In this document: one piece after another, positions 43,826-52,448 of the stretch
How the letters are laid out: each line of letters starts with the position of its first letter
Position numbering within the stretch: position 1 is the stretch's first letter
Origin: Rhizobium giardinii bv. giardinii H152
GTDB lineage: Bacteria; Pseudomonadota; Alphaproteobacteria; Rhizobiales; Rhizobiaceae
Assembly (NCBI RefSeq): GCF_000379605.1
Contig: NZ_KB902578.1
Coordinates: forward strand, 645,698 to 709,697
DNA length: 64,000 bases
Reading direction: 5' to 3'
The notes under the pieces: generated by a model
Told to the model about the DNA's origin: nothing
Seen by the model: the letters and a program-made list of their open reading frames with translations, nothing else
Database searches by the model: none
Program-made: the position numbers and the translations under genes

Positions 43826-44659
43826 CAGGACACCCTCAAGGCTACGTCTTGATTTGCGCACATCATGGAAAAAACCACCTTTTCCTCTTAGGCAATTATT
43901 AACATATCGAACGTGACCTGCAGATTCAACCGGTACAGGAACACTAGGACTCATCGTGGACGGCACCATTTACCGCATCAAATCTTAGCCCGCATTTAAA
44001 TTCATCTGTCGATTGCGCGATAACCGCAAACATTTTTGGTGGCGTCAACGGGAAGAGATGCCGTTCGACTGGTTAACTTTAGCGACTCGACAGGCCAATC
44101 TGCAAATCAGGGCAGGAAACAGGATTTTGCCATATTTCCGCCCGGCTCCTCCACTTCAGCACTCGCACAGATTGATTTAGATTTTTAATATATCTTAAAA
44201 TTGCACAAAACCAGCTTTATCGGTCAACTTTTGTTACAAAATTAGCATTTTTTAATAAAAATCTGTGCAGTGCAAAATAATGTTGCGACGCAAAAAAAAT
44301 GTCAAAAAAAACGAATAAATTATGTATTATATGCACTATCGCAAGATCGTGTAAATATATATGCAAACGTTTAAATCGCTTTAATAAAGAAAAAATTGCA
44401 AATATTTCTTCGGAAAATTTCCGAATGTATTTATCAATAATTAATAGTTGCTTATAGATCTAAAGTTTTTAGGTGGATTATCCGTATTAATAATAGGTAT
44501 TCCAAAGTTAAGCTTGGGCTACGACCTGCTTCGGCGGCAAATGCGGCATGAAATCTGCCTTTAAAAAACAAAATCTGCCTCTACACTCTCTTCCGTAATT
44601 GATGCCATGCGCCCCAAGGGGACCCGACCAATCGCCAAACGCAAATGGAGTTAACTCCC
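43826..44659. promoter_or_regulatory. Long AT-rich regulatory region between exoX and exoY
   Basis: 834 bases separate the divergent exoX and exoY starts. From about 44165 to 44510 the DNA is strikingly A/T-rich, with runs such as TTTTTAATATATCTTAAAA, against a G/C-rich background. No gene is supported in it. In S. meliloti this intergenic region carries the regulated exoY and exoX promoters; Ros/MucR zinc-finger regulators of rhizobia prefer such AT-rich sites, so MucR/RosR binding is likely. This is inference. Confidence 0.6.
44551..44580 (+). repeat. Direct repeat with 20-bp period upstream of exoY
   Basis: AAATCTGCCT occurs at 44551-44560 and again at 44571-44580, two helical turns apart, about 80 bases upstream of the exoY start. 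It is a possible binding site for a dimeric activator or repressor. Confidence 0.45.
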
Positions 44660-45340
44660 ATGAAGTCTGCGACTCGATCGGCAAGTTCGCCGTATTTTAC
44701 GACCATCGAAGCCGGGGGACACCGGCCGATAGGGGGAATATCAAAGAGGGGGTTCGACATCGTTGCTGCGTCTCTGGCGCTGCTTGTCTTTAGTCCGATT
44801 TTTCTGCTTCTGATGGCTCTAGTGAAGTTTTCAGATGGCGGTAGTATCTTTTATGGACACCGCCGCGTTGGTCACAATGGCCGCTTCTTCAAGTGCCTCA
44901 AGTTTCGCACCATGGCGCCGGATGCAGACAGGATCCTGCAGGATCATCTCCGGAAAAATCCGAAAGCCTATGAGGAATGGCAGGCAACCCGCAAACTGCA
45001 GGATGATCCGCGCGTCACGGTCGTGGGCAGCGTTCTGCGCAAACTGAGCCTCGACGAGCTTCCGCAGCTCCTCAACATCATCCGTGGCGACATGAGTGTC
45101 GTCGGCCCGCGTCCCGTCGTGGAAGACGAACTGGAACTCTATGAATCGTCGGCAGTCTACTATCTGAAGTCTCGCCCCGGTCTGACCGGACTGTGGCAGG
45201 TCAGCGGCAGAAACGATGTTTCCTATGCTGCACGCATCGCCTTCGATACCCACTATGTCACCAACTGGTCGCTGATCAGAGATGTCGTCATCGTCGCAAA
45301 GACAATTCCTGCTGTCTGCCTGTCCCGGGGCAGCTACTGA
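44660..45340 (+). CDS. exoY: Undecaprenyl-phosphate galactose phosphotransferase ExoY
   Basis: 226 aa from MKSATRSASSPYFTTIEAG at 44660 with GGAG nine bases upstream; this is the length of S. meliloti ExoY. One membrane segment (DIVAASLALLVFSPIFLLLMALV, about residues 35-57) precedes the bacterial sugar transferase domain with KCLKFRTM, DELPQLLNIIRGDMSVVGPRP and RPGLTGLWQVSGRND. ExoY starts succinoglycan synthesis by placing galactose-1-phosphate on undecaprenyl phosphate. It is the main control point, countered by ExoX. exoF follows 78 bases downstream. Confidence 0.95.
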   Translation: MKSATRSASSPYFTTIEAGGHRPIGGISKRGFDIVAASLALLVFSPIFLLLMALVKFSDGGSIFYGHRRVGHNGRFFKCLKFRTMAPDADRILQDHLRKNPKAYEEWQATRKLQDDPRVTVVGSVLRKLSLDELPQLLNIIRGDMSVVGPRPVVEDELELYESSAVYYLKSRPGLTGLWQVSGRNDVSYAARIAFDTHYVTNWSLIRDVVIVAKTIPAVCLSRGSY

Positions 45341-45418
45341 TCTCAGTCTTCAGCATGTGAATAGGCCGCTTCCGTCGTCACGCCGGGAACGGCTTTGGCA
45401 ATTAAGTGAGGGATTTTT

Positions 45419-46693
45419 ATGAGAAGAAGCCTGAGTGTAGGACTTCCTGCCCTTGGCAAGCGGGCCGCGGATGCGGTGCGCCTTTCCGCGCTCGCGCTGG
45501 CAATCAGCGTTTCGGGCGTCCAGCTCGCCTTTGCAGACGATTATGCGCTCGGGGCCATGGATAAGTTGAGGATCCGCGTGGCGGAATGGCAGACCGCCGA
45601 AGGAACCGTCAGGGATTGGTCGGCCATCAGCGGCGAATATACCGTTGGCGCGTCGGGCGGCATTTCCCTGCCGTTCCTCGGCACCCTGCCTGCGTCCGGA
45701 AAAACGACGTCCGAAATTGCCGAAGAGGTCGGGCTGCAGCTTCAAAAGCTATTCGGGTTGCCGGACCGTCCGTCGGCCTCGGTGGAACTGGCCCAATACC
45801 GGCCGATCTATCTGGCGGGCGAGGTGCAGACGCCAGGAGAATATCCCTATGCGCCGGAAATGACGGTGCTGAAGGCGGTGAGCCTTGGCGGCGGACTGCG
45901 TCGGGCCGAGAACGGCCAGCGATTTGCGCGTGACTTCATCACGGCCCGGGGCGAATCGTCCGTGCAGATCGCCGAAAGAAACAGGCTTCTCATTCGGCGC
46001 GCGCGGCTGCAGGCGGAAATCGCCGAGAAAGCCGACATCGTCGTTCCGCCGGAACTGAAAGGTGTTGCCGATGCTGCGGGTCTCATCGAGAGCGAAAAGG
46101 CCCTGATGATATCGCGCGACAAACGCCTGAAGCTCCAACTGACGCAGCTTGCCGAGCTGAAGTCCCTGCTGCAGAAGGAAATCGAATCGCTCGGCAAGAA
46201 ATCCGCCACCCAGACCCGGCAGCTGGAGCTGGTCATGGAAGACAAGGACCGCGTCGATACACTGGCGGAAAAGGGGCTTGCGCTGAGTGCGCGCAAGCTC
46301 ACTGTCGAGCAAAGGGCGGCGGACCTGCAGGCGGCCCTGCTTGATATTGACACGGCATCGTTGAAGGCCAAGCAGGACGTCAGCAAGGCGAGCCAGGACG
46401 AGACCAATCTTCGAAACGATTGGGATGCCCAACTTGCCCAGGAACTGCAGAACACCGAATCGGAACTGGATACGCTGGACCTGAAACTCGTCACCAGCCG
46501 CGATCTCATGAGCGAAGCGCTCCTGCAATCGGCTGATGCGGCCCAGACACCGCAGGCAGGTACGGCCGCCAGCATCGCCTATTCCATCGTTCGGCAGAAG
46601 GATGGAAAGTCGACCAAGATATCGGCGGACGAAGGTACCCTGGTGCTGCCGGGAGACGTTGTGAAGGTCGAGCCCGTGGCCGTTACTCAATGA
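45419..46693 (+). CDS. exoF: Polysaccharide export outer-membrane protein ExoF
   Basis: 424 aa with GAGGG upstream of the ATG. The signal peptide ends near AFA (residue about 40). A Poly_export domain (DYALGAMDKLRIRVAEWQ ... YTVGASGGISLPFLGTLPASGKTTSEIAEEV) is followed by a SLBB segment (RPIYLAGEVQTPGEYPYAPEMTVLKAVSLGGG) and a long coiled coil (about residues 190-370). ExoF works with ExoP in export, and in S. meliloti exoF mutants also fail at an early assembly step. It is cotranscribed with exoY. In S. meliloti exoQ follows; here a 99-aa gene does. Confidence 0.92.
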   Translation: MRRSLSVGLPALGKRAADAVRLSALALAISVSGVQLAFADDYALGAMDKLRIRVAEWQTAEGTVRDWSAISGEYTVGASGGISLPFLGTLPASGKTTSEIAEEVGLQLQKLFGLPDRPSASVELAQYRPIYLAGEVQTPGEYPYAPEMTVLKAVSLGGGLRRAENGQRFARDFITARGESSVQIAERNRLLIRRARLQAEIAEKADIVVPPELKGVADAAGLIESEKALMISRDKRLKLQLTQLAELKSLLQKEIESLGKKSATQTRQLELVMEDKDRVDTLAEKGLALSARKLTVEQRAADLQAALLDIDTASLKAKQDVSKASQDETNLRNDWDAQLAQELQNTESELDTLDLKLVTSRDLMSEALLQSADAAQTPQAGTAASIAYSIVRQKDGKSTKISADEGTLVLPGDVVKVEPVAVTQ

Positions 46694-46749
46694 TGCGTTC
46701 CACATTCGTGCAGGCAGAGAAAATGGATTGACCACACCGAGGGCTTCCC

Positions 46750-47049
46750 ATGACTGAGACACCAGCACGAAAAAACGGGCCAGGTCTGAATGCCGATGGC
46801 GACGCAACCGATGCGGAGATAAATCGCAAGCTGACGGAGCATTTGCGAGCGAACGCGATCAGGATCACGGCAGATGCGGATGTGACGAAACCGGTCCGCC
46901 AGTCCGCAGGCTCCGGCCGGAGACCTGTCGGGATATCGGCGAGGGCTTTTGGCATGGCAATCGCCCAGATCTTCGGCCTGGTGGTGCTCGTTGTTCTGAT
47001 GGCCCTTGCCTCGATCCATGCCTATTTCTACGAAAAAGAGGCGCAGTAA
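46750..47049 (+). CDS. Hypothetical single-helix membrane protein downstream of exoF
   Basis: 99 aa. A hydrophilic N-terminal region of about 70 residues (MTETPARKNGPGLNADGDATDAEINRKLTEHL) is followed by one transmembrane helix near the C terminus (MAIAQIFGLVVLVVLMALASIHAYF) and a short KEAQ tail. I do not recognise the family. It is 56 bases after exoF, in the position of exoQ in the S. meliloti operon, so it may be cotranscribed with exoYF. The function is unknown; a small modulator like ExoX is one possibility. Confidence 0.6.
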   Translation: MTETPARKNGPGLNADGDATDAEINRKLTEHLRANAIRITADADVTKPVRQSAGSGRRPVGISARAFGMAIAQIFGLVVLVVLMALASIHAYFYEKEAQ

Positions 47050-47105
47050 AGGGGCCGATTTCGACAACGCCTTTCGGCCCTGTTAGCGCCTGACCTTACA
47101 GCGCC

Positions 47106-47125
47106 GCGCGTCAAACATGACGCGC
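47106..47125. repeat. 8-bp hairpin upstream of ABC-F gene
   Basis: GCGCGTCA (47106-47113), AACA loop, TGACGCGC (47118-47125). A perfect hairpin 106 bases before the ABC-F start codon; it might terminate the upstream operon (no T-run) or act in the leader. Confidence 0.4.
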
Positions 47126-47230
47126 AAAGGGCGGTCCGCGGCGATACTGCCATTTACGATGCCGAAGATTTGCGATACGCCCCGCGGCACATGTCCCAAG
47201 GGCACTGCAACGTTTGGAACTCGCACACAC

Positions 47231-48853
47231 ATGATCCGTATCGACAATGTCAGCAAGCAGAACAGCCATCGTCTGCTTTTCATCGAGGCCTCCGCGGCGC
47301 TCAACAGGGGCGAGAAGATCGGCCTCGTCGGTCCGAACGGCGCCGGCAAGACGACACTCTTCCGGATGATCACAGGCGAGGAGCAACCCGACGAGGGGCA
47401 GGTGTCCGTCGATAAGGGCATCACCATCGGCTATTTCAACCAGGATGTGGGCGAGATGGCGGGGCACAGCGCCGTCTCCGAAGTGATGAACGGCGCCGGC
47501 CCGGTGAGCGACGTTGCCGCGGAACTGCACGAGCTCGAGGCGGCGATGTCGGATCCCGACCGGGCTGACGAGATGGACGCGATCATCGAACGCTATGGCG
47601 AGGTGCAGGCGCGCTACGAGGAACTGGACGGCTATGCGCTGGAAGGCCGTGCGCGCGAAGTTCTGGCAGGTCTGAGCTTCAGCCAGGAGATGATGGACGG
47701 CGACGTCGGCAAGCTGTCGGGCGGCTGGAAGATGCGCGTGGCGCTCGCCCGCATTCTGCTGATGCGGCCCGATGCCATGCTGCTCGACGAGCCGAGCAAC
47801 CACCTGGATCTCGAAAGCCTCATCTGGCTGGAGGAATTCCTGAAAGGCTATGAGGGCGCGCTGCTGATGACCTCGCACGATCGCGAGTTCATGAACCGCA
47901 TCGTCACCAAGATCATCGAGATCGACGGCGGCTCCCTGACGACCTATTCGGGCGACTATGCCTTCTACGAGCAGCAGCGGGCGCAGAACGAAAAGCACCA
48001 GCAGGCCCAGTTCGAGCGCCAGCAGGCGATGCTCGCCAAGGAAATCAAGTTCATCGAACGGTTCAAGGCGCGTGCCTCGCACGCGGCCCAGGTGCAGAGC
48101 CGTGTGAAGAAGCTGGACAAGATCGAGCGGGTGGAGCCGCCCAGGCGCCGCCAGGCAGTCGCATTCGAATTCCAGCCGGCGCCGCGCTCGGGCGAGGACG
48201 TGATCAACCTGAAGAACGTTCACAAGAGCTACGGCAGCCGCAGCATCTATGAAGGGCTGGACTTCATGGTGCGCCGCCGCGAGCGCTGGTGCATCATGGG
48301 CATCAACGGCGCCGGCAAGTCCACGCTCCTGAAGCTGGTGGCAGGCTCGGCCGAGCCGGATCAGGGCAGTGTCGCCCTGGGTGCAAGCGTCAAAATGGGC
48401 TATTTCGCGCAGCACGCGATGGATATTCTGGACGGCGAGCGCACCGTCTTCCAGTCGCTGGAAGACGCGTTCCCGAAGGCGGGGCAGGGACCATTGCGCG
48501 CTCTGGCGGGCTGTTTCGGCTTTTCCGGCGACGATGTGGAGAAGCGGTGCCGGGTGCTGTCGGGGGGCGAGAAGGCGCGGCTGGTCATGGCGATCATGCT
48601 GTTCGACCCGCCGAACCTGCTGGTGCTTGACGAGCCCACCAACCACCTCGACCTCGACACCAAGGAAATGCTGATCAAGGCACTGTCGGAGTACGAGGGC
48701 ACCATGCTGTTCGTTTCGCACGACCGGCATTTCCTGGCAGCACTCTCCAATCGGGTGCTGGAACTGACGCCCGAAGGCATCCACCAATATGGCGGCGGCT
48801 ACACCGAATATGTGGCTCGCACCGGTCAGGAAGCGCCGGGTTTGCGCAGCTGA
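47231..48853 (+). CDS. ABC-F family ATPase (ribosome-associated)
   Basis: 540 aa from MIRIDNVSKQNSHRLLFIEA at 47231; the frame open from 47117 is not family-like. Two tandem ABC domains without membrane segments: Walker A GPNGAGKTT and GINGAGKST, signatures LSGGWKMRV and LSGGEKARL, Walker B motifs MLLDEPSNHLDL and LVLDEPTNHLDL. A basic linker with a coiled coil at about residues 245-300 (QQRAQNEKHQQAQFERQQAML) separates them. ABC-F proteins act on ribosomes (EttA, Uup, YbiT types). The missing C-terminal coiled-coil extension argues against Uup; a YbiT-like member fits best. Confidence 0.9.
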   Translation: MIRIDNVSKQNSHRLLFIEASAALNRGEKIGLVGPNGAGKTTLFRMITGEEQPDEGQVSVDKGITIGYFNQDVGEMAGHSAVSEVMNGAGPVSDVAAELHELEAAMSDPDRADEMDAIIERYGEVQARYEELDGYALEGRAREVLAGLSFSQEMMDGDVGKLSGGWKMRVALARILLMRPDAMLLDEPSNHLDLESLIWLEEFLKGYEGALLMTSHDREFMNRIVTKIIEIDGGSLTTYSGDYAFYEQQRAQNEKHQQAQFERQQAMLAKEIKFIERFKARASHAAQVQSRVKKLDKIERVEPPRRRQAVAFEFQPAPRSGEDVINLKNVHKSYGSRSIYEGLDFMVRRRERWCIMGINGAGKSTLLKLVAGSAEPDQGSVALGASVKMGYFAQHAMDILDGERTVFQSLEDAFPKAGQGPLRALAGCFGFSGDDVEKRCRVLSGGEKARLVMAIMLFDPPNLLVLDEPTNHLDLDTKEMLIKALSEYEGTMLFVSHDRHFLAALSNRVLELTPEGIHQYGGGYTEYVARTGQEAPGLRS

Positions 48854-48955
48854 GCGGTTGGCACCCGGCTGATATTTTTCGCGCCGTTCATGCATAATGT
48901 CGCAAGCGCCTCTCTGTGCTTGCCCCTGGTTTAATAGCTTGAAGTCGGATGTGCG

Positions 48956-49423
48956 ATGTCGTCGACCGAGTTTCATCTTGTGACGGAATGGATCCTCGAT
49001 GCATCAGTTGAGGATGTCTGGCGGGTGCTCAATGCGCCCGAGGCCTGGCCTGACTGGTGGCCGTCCGTGAAACAGGTCGATGTTTTGCGCGAGGGCGATC
49101 AGGCAGGCATCGGTTCCGTCCTCCGGCTGCGGTGGTCCACCGCGCTGCCGTACGAGCTGACCTTCGAGATGCAGACGGCGAGGGTGGAACCGCTTTCCAC
49201 GATCGAAGGCCGAGCTACCGGCGAGCTCGAGGGCATCGGCCGGTGGACCCTACGCTCCGAAGGCTCCAAATGCCACGTGCGTTACGATTGGATCGTCCAT
49301 GTCACCAAGCCTTGGATGGTCATATTGTCCTTCATCCTGAAGCCGGTCTTCCGCTGGAACCATAACATCGTCATGGAGCGCGGCCGGCGCGGTCTCGTGC
49401 GTCAACTTGCCCGCAAGACCTGA
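48956..49423 (+). CDS. SRPBCC (START-like) family protein
   Basis: 155 aa: STEFHLVTEWILDASVEDVWRVLNAPEAWPDWWPSVKQVDVL is the typical N-terminal strand-helix of SRPBCC/polyketide-cyclase-like proteins; the closing helix is KPVFRWNHNIVMERGRRGLVRQLARKT. These are ligand-binding helix-grip folds with varied hydrophobic ligands, and no specific function can be given. It is probably cytoplasmic. It sits alone between the ABC-F and pepT genes. Confidence 0.8.
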   Translation: MSSTEFHLVTEWILDASVEDVWRVLNAPEAWPDWWPSVKQVDVLREGDQAGIGSVLRLRWSTALPYELTFEMQTARVEPLSTIEGRATGELEGIGRWTLRSEGSKCHVRYDWIVHVTKPWMVILSFILKPVFRWNHNIVMERGRRGLVRQLARKT

Positions 49424-49543
49424 AGGCCGTCTTGCCTATCGGCCGAACGGGGCATTGAATCGCCTTCAATGCTCTATGTCTTTGTATTTACGCAATTCCG
49501 AACGCAAAAGCCGCTGCACACCTTTAGGCCGACGCGCGGCGGG

Positions 49544-50776
49544 CTAGGCGCGCTCCTCCCAGATTTTCGCCAGCTCGACGAGCGTGCTGACGGCCTTTTC
49601 CATGTCCTGCCGGCTCACCCATTCGAGCGGGGAGTGAAAGGCGTGGCCGCCGGCGAAGATATTAGGGCAGGGCAGGCCCATGAAGGAGAGCCGCGAACCA
49701 TCGGTGCCGCCGCGGATGCTGCCGCGTACAGGCGTCATGCCGGCGCGACGGATCGCCTCGACGGCGTTTTCGACGAGTTGCGGATAACGGTCCAGGATCG
49801 TCTTCATGTTGCGGTATTGCTGCGTGACCGCGAAGCTGTAGGACGCGCCGGGATACTCCGCCATCACGTCCTTGACGAGCGTCTCGAGCATGGCTTCCTT
49901 GGTGACAAGGCCTTTGTTGTTGAAATCCCGGACAATCAGATTCAGGACGGCCTTTTCCATCGAGCCGGTCACCCCGGTCGGGTGAACGAAGCCGTCGCGG
50001 CCGGCGGTCGTCTCCGGCGCTGTATCCTTCGGCAGCCGGCTGAGGATCGCACCGGCGATCTTGGCTGCGTTCACCATCTTGCCTTTGGCGAAGCCCGGGT
50101 GGATCGCAACGCCTTGAACGGTGATCTCGACTCCATCGGCCGAGAAGGTTTCGTCTTCGATATGCCCGGCGGTTTCGCCGTCTACAGTATAGGCGAACTC
50201 GGCGCCGAGCTTTTGGAGGTCTACCTTGTTGACGCCACGGCCGATTTCTTCGTCCGGTGTGAAGAGGATCTTGATCGTGCCGTGCCGGATGTCCGGATTG
50301 TCGACGAGGATCTGCGCGGCCGTCATGATCTCGGCAAGCCCGGCCTTGTCGTCGGCGCCGAGCAGTGTGGTGCCGTCGGTGGTGATGATATCGTTGCCGA
50401 TCTGGTCATGCAGCGCCGGATTGTCGCTGACGCGAATGATCTGCTGCGGATCGCCTGAAAGCCGGATATCACCGCCTTGGTAGTTCTGGACAATTTGCGG
50501 CTTGACGTTTGTTCCGGTGAAGTCGGGAGCCGTGTCCATGTGCGAGCAGAAGCAGATCACCGGTACGGGTTTGTCGACATTGGATGGGATGGTTGCGTAG
50601 ACGTAGCCATGCCCGTCCATATGCGCGTCCGACAGGCCGATTGCCTGCAACTCAGCGACCAATACACGACCGAGATTCTTCTGCTTTTCGGTCGAGGGCT
50701 GCGCGGCTGAGCTGGGGTCTGACTGGGTGTCGATGACGACATAGCGCAGGAAGCGATCGACAACAGTATCCGTCAT
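49544..50776 (-). CDS. pepT: Peptidase T (tripeptide aminopeptidase)
   Basis: 410 aa, the normal length of PepT (M20B family). It removes the N-terminal residue of tripeptides in the cytoplasm with two zinc ions. Metal ligands are visible in FCSHMDTAPD (His, Asp), LLGADDKAG (Asp), FTPDEEIGRG (catalytic Glu and ligand Glu), YTVDGE (Asp) and the C-terminal FAGGHAFHSPLEWV (His). No operon partner; the peptide importer at 5910-11181 could supply substrates but is far away. Confidence 0.95.
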   Translation of the reverse strand: MTDTVVDRFLRYVVIDTQSDPSSAAQPSTEKQKNLGRVLVAELQAIGLSDAHMDGHGYVYATIPSNVDKPVPVICFCSHMDTAPDFTGTNVKPQIVQNYQGGDIRLSGDPQQIIRVSDNPALHDQIGNDIITTDGTTLLGADDKAGLAEIMTAAQILVDNPDIRHGTIKILFTPDEEIGRGVNKVDLQKLGAEFAYTVDGETAGHIEDETFSADGVEITVQGVAIHPGFAKGKMVNAAKIAGAILSRLPKDTAPETTAGRDGFVHPTGVTGSMEKAVLNLIVRDFNNKGLVTKEAMLETLVKDVMAEYPGASYSFAVTQQYRNMKTILDRYPQLVENAVEAIRRAGMTPVRGSIRGGTDGSRLSFMGLPCPNIFAGGHAFHSPLEWVSRQDMEKAVSTLVELAKIWEERA

Positions 50777-50939
50777 GGGCTCGACTCCATCTTTTATCCA
50801 TGACGAACGGCTATAGCCTTCGCTGGCGACGGCGTGAATGGAATTTTCGCTCTATCGAGATAATCCGTGAGCCAGCCTGCAAGGTCGCCCGCGCGGGATC
50901 TGCCGGCCGCTCTGTGGCGTGCGTCATTAACGCCGCAGA

Positions 50940-51257
50940 TCATCCGTGACGATCGAGCGATTGCAGAATCTTGAATTGCGCCTCCTCGTCCTGCTGGCCG
51001 ATTGCCGCCATCAGGTCCTGCATCGTGCCTCGCAGGCTGTGAAGCTGATCCACCAGTTCCATGACAAGATCCACACCCGCCTCGTTGACCCCCATGTCGC
51101 GGGTCATCTCGAGGATCAGTTGGCCGCGCGCGACATCCGCCTCGCGAAATTGCTGTTCGAGCCCCGTCGTGTCGGGGACAAGCCAGCCCTGCTCGATCCA
51201 CACAGCCAGCACGGAGACTTCGATCTTGAGCTTCAGGCAAAATTCAAGCTCGTTCAT
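50940..51257 (-). CDS. cbpM: Chaperone modulator CbpM-like protein
   Basis: 105 aa from MNELEFCLKLKIEVSVLAVWIEQGWLVPD at 51257, which overlaps the cbpA stop (ATGA). CbpM proteins have a MerR-like N-terminal helix-turn-helix without DNA binding and a helical tail; they bind the J-domain of CbpA and inhibit it. Size and immediate coupling to cbpA support the name. The C-terminal half (VNEAGVDLVMELVDQLHSLRGTMQDLMAAIGQQDEEA) is a long amphipathic helix. Confidence 0.85.
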   Translation of the reverse strand: MNELEFCLKLKIEVSVLAVWIEQGWLVPDTTGLEQQFREADVARGQLILEMTRDMGVNEAGVDLVMELVDQLHSLRGTMQDLMAAIGQQDEEAQFKILQSLDRHG

Positions 51258-52171
51258 GGCAGCCCCATGCCCTTTCGCGGATCCTGTTTGCTTGCCTCGG
51301 CCCACTCCTTCATGAAAGCCGTCAGACGCGGATCGGCCTTGTCGGGCAAGACGATCTTCAGGGTCACAAAAAGATCGCCCCGGCCGCCGCCACGCTTGGG
51401 TACGCCTTTGCCTTTCAGACGCAGAATCTTGCCGCTGTTGGAATGGGAGGGCACCGTCAGCGTCACAGCACCGGTCGGGGTCGGTACGCGAATTTTAGCG
51501 CCAAGGACCGCTTCGTCCAGCGAAATCGGCAGGTCCAGGCGAATGTCGTCGCCGTCACGCTGGAAGAAGCGATGCGGTTTCACATGAACATCGATGAACG
51601 CATCGCCTGCAGGTCCGCCACTCATTCCCGGACCTCCCTTGCCTGGAAGACGCAAGGTCTGGCCATCGTGAGTGCCGGCCGGGATCTGAACGTCAAGGGG
51701 CGTGCCGTTTGGCAGTCTTACCTGGGTTTTCGCACCGTTGACGGCGTCGAGAAAATCGACCGTCATGGAGAAATAACGGTCTTCCCCCGCCAAATGGAAA
51801 TGATCGTCGTGCACGCGATGGGAAAAGAAGGCGGAAAGGGGGTCTTCGGCCTCGCCAAAGTCGGCAAAGCTGGCGCTGTTATGGTAAGGGCCGCCGGGTC
51901 TGCTCGCCGACGCATACTCGCGATAATAGTGGCGCGGGGCCTGCTCGGCACCCTCCGTATCGATCTCGCCGCGGTCAAATCGAGCCCGTTTCTGCTCGTC
52001 GCTCAGAAGCTCATAGGCAGTGGAGATTTCCTTGAAGCGTTCCTCCGAAGGTCTGTCGCCGGGATTGAGATCGGGATGGTGTTTCTTCGCGAGCTTACGG
52101 AATGCGCGCTGGATATCCTTTTGCGTGGCATCCCGCTTCACGCCCAAAATGTCGTAAGGGTCGCGGCTCAT
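51254..52171 (-). CDS. cbpA: DnaJ-type co-chaperone CbpA
   Basis: 305 aa from MSRDPYDILGVKRDATQKDIQRAFRKL at 52171; a longer frame to 52210 is less likely. The J-domain with HPD (KKHHPDLNPGD) covers residues 1-70, followed by a G/F-poor linker and a C-terminal substrate domain (PNGTPLDVQIPAGTHDGQTLRLPGKGG; VPTPTGAVTLTVP). There is no zinc finger, which distinguishes class II CbpA from DnaJ. It stimulates DnaK and binds curved DNA in E. coli. Operon with cbpM. Confidence 0.92.
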   Translation of the reverse strand: MSRDPYDILGVKRDATQKDIQRAFRKLAKKHHPDLNPGDRPSEERFKEISTAYELLSDEQKRARFDRGEIDTEGAEQAPRHYYREYASASRPGGPYHNSASFADFGEAEDPLSAFFSHRVHDDHFHLAGEDRYFSMTVDFLDAVNGAKTQVRLPNGTPLDVQIPAGTHDGQTLRLPGKGGPGMSGGPAGDAFIDVHVKPHRFFQRDGDDIRLDLPISLDEAVLGAKIRVPTPTGAVTLTVPSHSNSGKILRLKGKGVPKRGGGRGDLFVTLKIVLPDKADPRLTAFMKEWAEASKQDPRKGMGLP

Positions 52172-52339
52172 CAACGTCTCCGAGCATACTGTTGTCGAGG
52201 CATCGACCATGACTATAGGCCTTACCCGCGCTGGATGCTAATTCGAACTCGAGCACCCTGGGCTCACGCAGAGCCGGCAAGGAAGTTGACGTTGGCCGTG
52301 CGTCGACAGAGGAACGGTGAGTCCAGTGACATGGTCGCA
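52172..52339. other. Intergenic region between cbpA and kduD remnant
   Basis: About 170 bases with no supported gene. It should include the cbpA promoter on the minus strand. Confidence 0.4.
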
Positions 52340-52448
52340 GGGTTCACAGATGCCGTCGTCTCCCGGTTGAGCCGACGCAAGAGCAGAGGCCTGTCCGGGC
52401 GCCGGTCACGAGCGCCGTCTTGCCGGTGAGATCAAACAGCGCGTTCAA
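52340..52448 (-). pseudogene. kduD: Remnant of a short-chain dehydrogenase, probably kduD
   Basis: On the minus strand a TTG at 52448, overlapping the stop of the ABC ATPase gene, begins MNALFDLTGKTALVTGARTGL, the start of a KduD-type NAD-dependent dehydrogenase with its TGxxxGxG-like loop. After about 21 residues the frame breaks. A shifted frame continues GQASALASAQPGDDGI before similarity is lost and stops appear. KduD reduces the product of KduI to 2-keto-3-deoxygluconate. Loss of this gene from a kduI-containing operon is notable. The call rests on roughly 35 residues in two frames. Confidence 0.65.

Noticed and set aside
47111..48976. A 621-aa minus-strand open frame across the ABC-F gene
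   Set aside because: It is the codon-position mirror of a clear ABC-F gene in G/C-rich DNA and has no family resemblance. Similar long shadows at 1405-2661, 6060-7532 and 19656-20849 were dismissed for the same reason.
49469..50458. 329-aa plus-strand open frame across pepT
   Set aside because: Shadow of pepT, which shows all M20B metal ligands on the minus strand.
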